Shown here: positions 59,636 to 64,000 of the stretch, in pieces
Layout: every line of letters begins with the position of its first letter
Position numbering within the stretch: position 1 is the first letter of the stretch
Origin: Panax quinquefolius
Taxonomy: Eukaryota; Streptophyta; Magnoliopsida; Apiales; Araliaceae
Assembly (NCBI GenBank): GCA_020205615.1
Contig: CM035160.1
Location: forward strand, 3,760,437 to 3,824,436
Reading direction: 5' to 3'
Length of the DNA stretch: 64,000 nucleotides
Program-made: the position numbers and the translations under genes
Notes under the pieces: model-generated
Databases searched by the model: none
What the model saw: only the letters and a program-made list of their open reading frames with translations
Told to the model about the DNA's origin: nothing

Positions 59636-60370
59636 TTCATTTAATTTAATCTATGGTGATAGAATAAATTAAATAGCTTAATATTTATTATTTAATATTT
59701 TAGAAATATTAAATATAAATTAATAAGAGAGTCTTATTAATATTATTACAATTATTATTATTATTTTAATTTCTAAAGAGTTTAGAAATTAATTTAATAT
59801 AAGTACTCTCATTTATTCCTAATAAGATTAGGAGAGAAAATTAATTAAAGGAGTTTAATTAATTATCCCTAATAAGATTAGGGAGCCCATTTAATTAAAA
59901 GAGTTTAATTAAATAATACCTTATTTTAATAGGGTTACTTGATATCTTAATAAGAGGAGTCTTATATCAGATATTAAGACTACGTGATAATTCCAATGGT
60001 TGGAGAGTACGCTCTCTTTCTATAGAGATAGAAAAACTAGGGTTTAGCCAACCACCCCTTCTTCTTGAAAATTCTTTTTCCTTGGTGGATCACCTCTAGA
60101 GGCCATACACTTGGGTGGCTTACATTGATCAAAGGAAGGAATCTACCAGGAGATTCAAGGAGATCATGAGAACTAGGAGGTGAACTCGTACCTGAGGAAG
60201 CTCGTTTCTACAAGGGTATGATTTCATAATTTTTTATTCTTCATTTAATTAATAATTGTGCATAAAGGGTGATCCGGGTATATGGTTTGTAAAAATTTTA
60301 AACTCTAATTTATCTCGCTTCCGCTTAATTTTGCAATTTGATTGCGTTCATGAATATTACAAACCTAACA
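59636..60370 (+). repeat. Ty1/copia LTR, 5'-truncated
   Basis: The right edge is ACAAACCTAACA at 60370, followed immediately by a PBS. The expected inverted start (TGTTAGG...) is not present at the junction with B4, so the left end is missing. Two imperfect ~55-bp repeats (CCTAATAAGATTAGG...GAGTTTAATTAA) are at 59815-59925. The short frame upstream of the PBS is non-coding. Confidence 0.7.
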
Positions 60371-60386
60371 GTGGCATCAGAGTCAA
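60371..60386 (+). other. Primer binding site of the copia element
   Basis: GTGGCATCAGAGTC directly follows the LTR, close to the initiator-Met PBS TGGTATCAGAGC with one substitution. Confidence 0.8.
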
Positions 60387-60920
60387 ACCTTTATGCGAAT
60401 TATTAATTATTTTAATTTAATATGTATATTGATATATGTTTAGAACAATTTAATTGGGCATAATTTTATTGTATAAAATTTATTTAAAAAAAAACAAAAA
60501 CGTGGACCAATTTTTTTTTTTTTTTTTGCAGGATAACCTTTTGTTTCAATCACGTGGCCCATTCCATATTCTAATCCACGTGTATAACCCAAGGAACATG
60601 GATTCAATCTTATTTATATATATTATATATATATAAATAAAATGCTTATATATATATATTATATATATATATATAAGTAACACGCGATGGCGCCGGTGAT
60701 GGCTGGTAATCACCAGATTCCTTTTACGCACGGAACCAAATTAATAATATACGGTTATTATATATATATATATATAATAGTTATATATATATATATATTA
60801 TTCTTAATAATTTTAATATTAAAATATAAAGTTTATTTTAATTTTAAAATTAGAATTTCATGCTAAATAATTAGAGTTGGAATTGGATTCCATGATAACT
60901 AATTGGAGTTGAAATTGATC

Positions 60921-61212
60921 TTTCCTTAAATAAAGGAGTTTATTTAAATATGAAATAAGATTTCATATTATTCAAAATAAAGGAGTTTATTTGTGAATAG
61001 GAAAAGAAAATCCGTGTTTCCTTAAATAAAGGAATTTATTTAAATATGAAATAAGATTTCATATTATTCAAAATAAAGGAGTTTATTTGTGAATAGGAAT
61101 GAAAATCGTGTTTTTTCTTAAATAAAGGAGTTTATTTAAATATGAAATAAGATTTCATATTATTCAAAATAAAGGAGTTTATTTGTGAATAAAAAAAGAT
61201 AATCCGTGTTTC
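60921..61212 (+). repeat. Three 96-bp tandem repeats in copia leader
   Basis: Units start at about 60921, 61017 and 61113 (period 96). Each contains AAATAAAGGAGTTTATTT, an inverted pair AATATGAAAT-AAG-ATTTCATATT (10-bp stem), a second AAAGGAGTTTATTTGTGAAT and AATCCGTGTTTCC. Degenerate AAAGGAGTTTATTTTGATT units continue to about 61400. Non-coding. Confidence 0.85.
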
Positions 61213-62151
61213 CTTTAATAATTTTTTTACATGAAATTGGATTCCATAATTAATTAAAATAAAGGAGTTTATTTTGATTAAAGATTTTGATTAAAATAAA
61301 ATAGTTTATTTTATTCAAAATTAGATAAATTAAAATAAAATAGTTTTATTTTGATTTAAATTTGGATTAAAATAAAGGAGTTTATTTTGATTCAAAAATA
61401 GATTTTATACTAACTAAATTTGCCCATTAAATGATATCAATATATATATTAAATGTTTATTATTCATAAGATGAATGTTATTTATTGATGCATATGATGA
61501 TGTGTATGATAATAAATGAGATTGATTATGGACTATTGACCCAATATGATTGGATTTTATTTTAGTTGGATGCATGAATGTATGGGTTTTATTAAATGGG
61601 GTCTGCAAGACCTCGCTTCTCTAATTTTTCTTAATGTAAATTATATCTCCTCCTATGTACTTTCCCTCGATCACGATCGAGGTTTCTATTTATTTTAAAT
61701 AGTTTTGTAATAGGAATAGTTAGAATTAATTTTGAAGAATTGGAGATCAAGGAACAAGGCGCTTGAAGACCTTCGTTTGTAATGGAGCAGGGTTTAAATG
61801 TAATAGTTATATTTAAATATTATTTCTTGCACCCCCTAGGGTTTGACCTTTTGGTTCACTTGATGGCTCTAGTGAACCAAACTAGAATAAAAGTCCATAA
61901 TCAATCCGGGTAGAATATAGTATTCTATATGTGCATGCTTATACTATATATATTATATATTATGCAAACATGCTTCGCATGTTCATTAATATAATAGCGT
62001 ATTTATATATATATATAATAAATACTGTGCGCTAAACAAGATGAGACAAATTAATCACAAACCCTCAATTTTTTATATTAAGTCCTAAGCGTTCAAAGAT
62101 ATTTGGAATATCGAAGCGTCAGCCTTCTAGCATGATAAAATTAATAGAGTA

Positions 62152-62472
62152 TTAAATATTTAATATGAGTTTTGTTGTGTCACTACAAGGCAAGTATTAA
62201 GTATTTAAGATGTTAATTTATCACATTTGATGCTTATAAAGAAAATTGAACAATATTATTTTGTTGTGTCACCACAAGGATGATATTTTCTTTTTGAATA
62301 TATGGAGTGCTAGGTCGGACTTAACTTGGATAATTTTGATTGGATGTGCCACCACTTGATCAAAATAATCTAAGAGGCAAAAGAAAAGGAGTTGCATAGT
62401 TGATATAATTGACAAAAGTTGTCTACCTATTTATTTATATATAGTTTGTTGTGTCACCACAAGGCTATATAC
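62152..62472 (+). ncRNA. Four tandem hairpins with a conserved loop in copia leader
   Basis: Loops TTGTTGTGTCACTACAAGG (62172-62190), TTGTTGTGTCACCACAAGG (62261-62279), TGGATGTGCCACCACTTG (62341-62358) and TTGTTGTGTCACCACAAGG (62446-62464) are flanked by unrelated but paired stems. Stem 1: 62152-62166 with 62194-62208, 15 bp with two G-U. Stem 2: 62252-62259 with 62280-62287, 8 bp with one G-U, extendable across a bulge. Stem 3: 62325-62340 with 62359-62374, 15 pairs with one G-U and one A-A mismatch. Stem 4: 62438-62444 with 62465-62471, 7 bp. The different stem sequences with pairing kept suggest RNA structure. The array ends ~200 bases before the gag ATG, so a packaging or translation role is possible but unproven. 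Confidence 0.65.
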
Positions 62473-62667
62473 ATTTGAAATGGGATCCTTATTCTCCACT
62501 AGCAAATCTTTAATTAGATTTCTTAGAACTATATAAGTGAGGTAATATATTTTGAAGAAAATAGTGGGAGATACCAATTTAAAACAAGACCTAATTTATT
62601 TTGGTAATTAATAAAAGAATGTATGTTAAAATGTTGTTAATTACAAATTCATTTACGTAATTTTACA

Positions 62668-63545
62668 ATGTCTAAAATTACTATCATCTGCGAAGCATAT
62701 TAGATGCTAAATTAACCGGGCCAAGAATTAAAGCGGATTGGTTAAGGAATTTGAGAATAGTTCTATATAATTTGAAAAAGCTATCTTATGTCCATATACG
62801 CCTATCCCCCGCAATGGTTGCGAACAATGCTTCGAGGAAGAGATTGCTACTTTTAGAAAGTGGCAAGATGATGCACTGATTGGCTCAATGCATCATGCTC
62901 GCATCCATGAGTAACGAGCTTCAGCGTCAGCATGAAACTATGGATGCTCCTACTATATTCCTGCACATCAAGTAGTTGATGGTGAGGAAAGTAGGGCTGA
63001 TAGATATCAGATATCTAAGGAGCTCTTCCGATCTAGAATGGCCAATGGCACTATAATGATGACATAAAAGTTCTTAACATAATCAATTTGATTGATCAAT
63101 TAGGACAACTGGTTTAGTCATGGATGGAGAGTTGAGCCAAGATTTGATCTTGCACTCACTCCCGGACTCCTTTCACAATTGTTGTGAATTTTTCATATAA
63201 ACAAGCTTGATATCAGCTTCGTTGATTTGCTTAACATGTTGAAAAATGATGAGAGTCACTTTCCAACCAAGAAAGACCATGTCTTCTTGGTAGGGCCAAA
63301 GGATCTTACGAAAAGAAGAACGATTCAAAGAAGGTAAATAGAAAGGCGTAAACAAAGGATAATAAGAACAAAATGATACGATATAGCAAAGAGAGTTTGC
63401 TTTCTACGCAATAAGCTGGGACACGGAAAGAAAGCTGCGAGAAGCATCTTGCGAGAGGCTAACCAAAGAAGCTTAGTGAAGTTTTGGTTACAATACGATT
63501 TTTGTTCATGATTGAAATAAATTTTCTTTAAGTCGAGGTTCTACT
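62668..63545 (+). pseudogene. Copia gag, frameshifted
   Basis: The ATG at 62668 (MSKITII) is a plausible start. Recognisable blocks in successive frames: WLRNLRIVLYNLKKLSYV (about 62740-62795), LASMSNELQRQHETMDAPTI (near 62900-62960), a block near 63110-63180 (MDGELSQDLILHSLPDSF type), then LDISFVDLLNML and SHFPTKKDHVFLVG (63205-63296). A damaged CCHC knuckle is at about 63390-63470. This is the copia gag fold that packages RNA. Stops and frameshifts are frequent. Confidence 0.75.
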
Positions 63546-63911
63546 TTGGTATTGGATACCGACTTTGGTTATCATAAATATAGATTTATGAAAGGACCAA
63601 GGTAAGTAGAAAGTTAAACAAAGATAAGTAATCTATGTGTGGAAAATGAAGCAAAGGTTCTTTGCATTAGCTATAGAAACTTATAGTTTAGCATTGCTTA
63701 TGGGCAAATCTATTAAGTCAATAAATTGTTATTGTATTCCGGTTCTTGTTAAAAATATTATTTCTATTTTATTGTTGGACAATGAAATCTTTGGTATTAT
63801 AATTAAGAACAATTGTTGTTCTATTTATAATAATAATGTTTTGTATATAAATGGAATATTACTTAATAAATTTTGTATACTAGACTTACATGAAAATAAT
63901 TTTGCATATTG
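63546..63911 (+). pseudogene. Copia protease / GAG_pre-integrase region
   Basis: A protease-like site near 63547-63575 reads LVLDTDFGYH, with Asp in place of the Gly of D-T-G. The frame 63637-63911 (SIKSINCYCIPVLVKNIIS, NNCCSIYNNNVLYINGIL, LYVLDL-like end) matches the segment between protease and integrase in copia polyproteins. It ends in a stop at 63909-63911; integrase would follow outside the window. Confidence 0.7.
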
Positions 63912-64000
63912 AACAAATTAGTATAAGAAAAGGAGATGATCATTCAAAGAGTTGAATGTATGTATTTGTTGAAATACAAGTGTGAATTATTTGAAAGGTT

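Larger units (their letters stand above)
60371..64000 (+). mobile_element. Ty1/copia element internal region, runs off the window
   Basis: PBS at 60371, a leader of ~2.3 kb rich in repeats and hairpins, broken gag from 62668, knuckle remnant, protease site and pre-integrase region to 63911. Integrase and RT would lie beyond the window. Gag before protease and the protease-GAG_pre-integrase order identify copia rather than gypsy. All frames are disrupted. Confidence 0.8.

Noticed and set aside
62152..62472. Possible known ribozyme (hammerhead or twister) in the hairpin array
   Set aside because: The core lacks the hammerhead CUGAUGA/GAAA boxes and I see no twister consensus; no catalytic family can be named.
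63173..63355. Minus-strand 60-residue frame in the copia region
   Set aside because: Antisense of recognisable copia gag blocks on the plus strand.
1..64000. tRNA or rRNA genes
   Set aside because: No cloverleaf with A/B boxes or rRNA segment was noticed; tRNA-like text is limited to PBS sites complementary to tRNA 3' ends.

Overview
The window is AT-rich eudicot plant chromosome. Two short intronless AP2/ERF transcription-factor genes are the only host genes I can support; almost everything else is LTR retrotransposon DNA, in nests, plus small foldback or MITE-type elements. Species cannot be fixed from the sequence.

Left block (1-14668). A decayed Athila/Tat-type Ty3/gypsy element lies on the minus strand (RT 1655-2243, protease and gag 10764-13434, PBS 13539-13556, LTR 13561-14668). 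A chromovirus called family A here has hit it at least twice. The right part of one family A LTR ends at 1654, and a nearly complete element occupies 2244-10763 with a near-perfect 5-bp target duplication.

Host block 1 (14669-26937). A group IXc ERF gene of the ERF1 type is on the minus strand at 16588-17238, with a G-box / GCC-box / TGACGTCA cluster 340-460 bp upstream. Beyond it is gene-free DNA with several inverted-repeat elements, a 73-bp tandem duplication and a solo LTR of a second, related chromovirus family B (23542-26112).

Nest (26938-46975). A plus-strand family B solo LTR (26938-27797 and 42574-44128, target duplication TATAT) is split by minus-strand family B LTR sequence present twice (27798-29955 and 40275-42573). 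Between those copies sits a full-length minus-strand family A element (29956-40274). A family A solo LTR follows at 44142-46975.

Host block 2 (46976-52657). Intergenic DNA with a Stowaway-like MITE, then a second group IXc ERF gene of the small ERF95/96/98 type at 50564-51049 on the plus strand. In Arabidopsis ERF1 is adjacent to ERF98 and ERF95/ESE1, so this looks like an ancient ERF cluster stretched to about 33 kb by retroelements.

Right block (52658-64000). A family B element with LTR, PBS, gag, protease, RT, integrase and part of the C-terminus (52658-59635) is cut off and joined to a Ty1/copia element: a 5'-truncated LTR to 60370, PBS, a 2.3-kb leader and a broken gag/protease running off the window. 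The copia leader carries four regularly spaced hairpins with the same loop (TTGTTGTGTCACCACAAGG type) on different but well-paired stems. This is the most unusual signal I found. All retroelement reading frames seen are broken by stops or frameshifts; no intact autonomous element is present.
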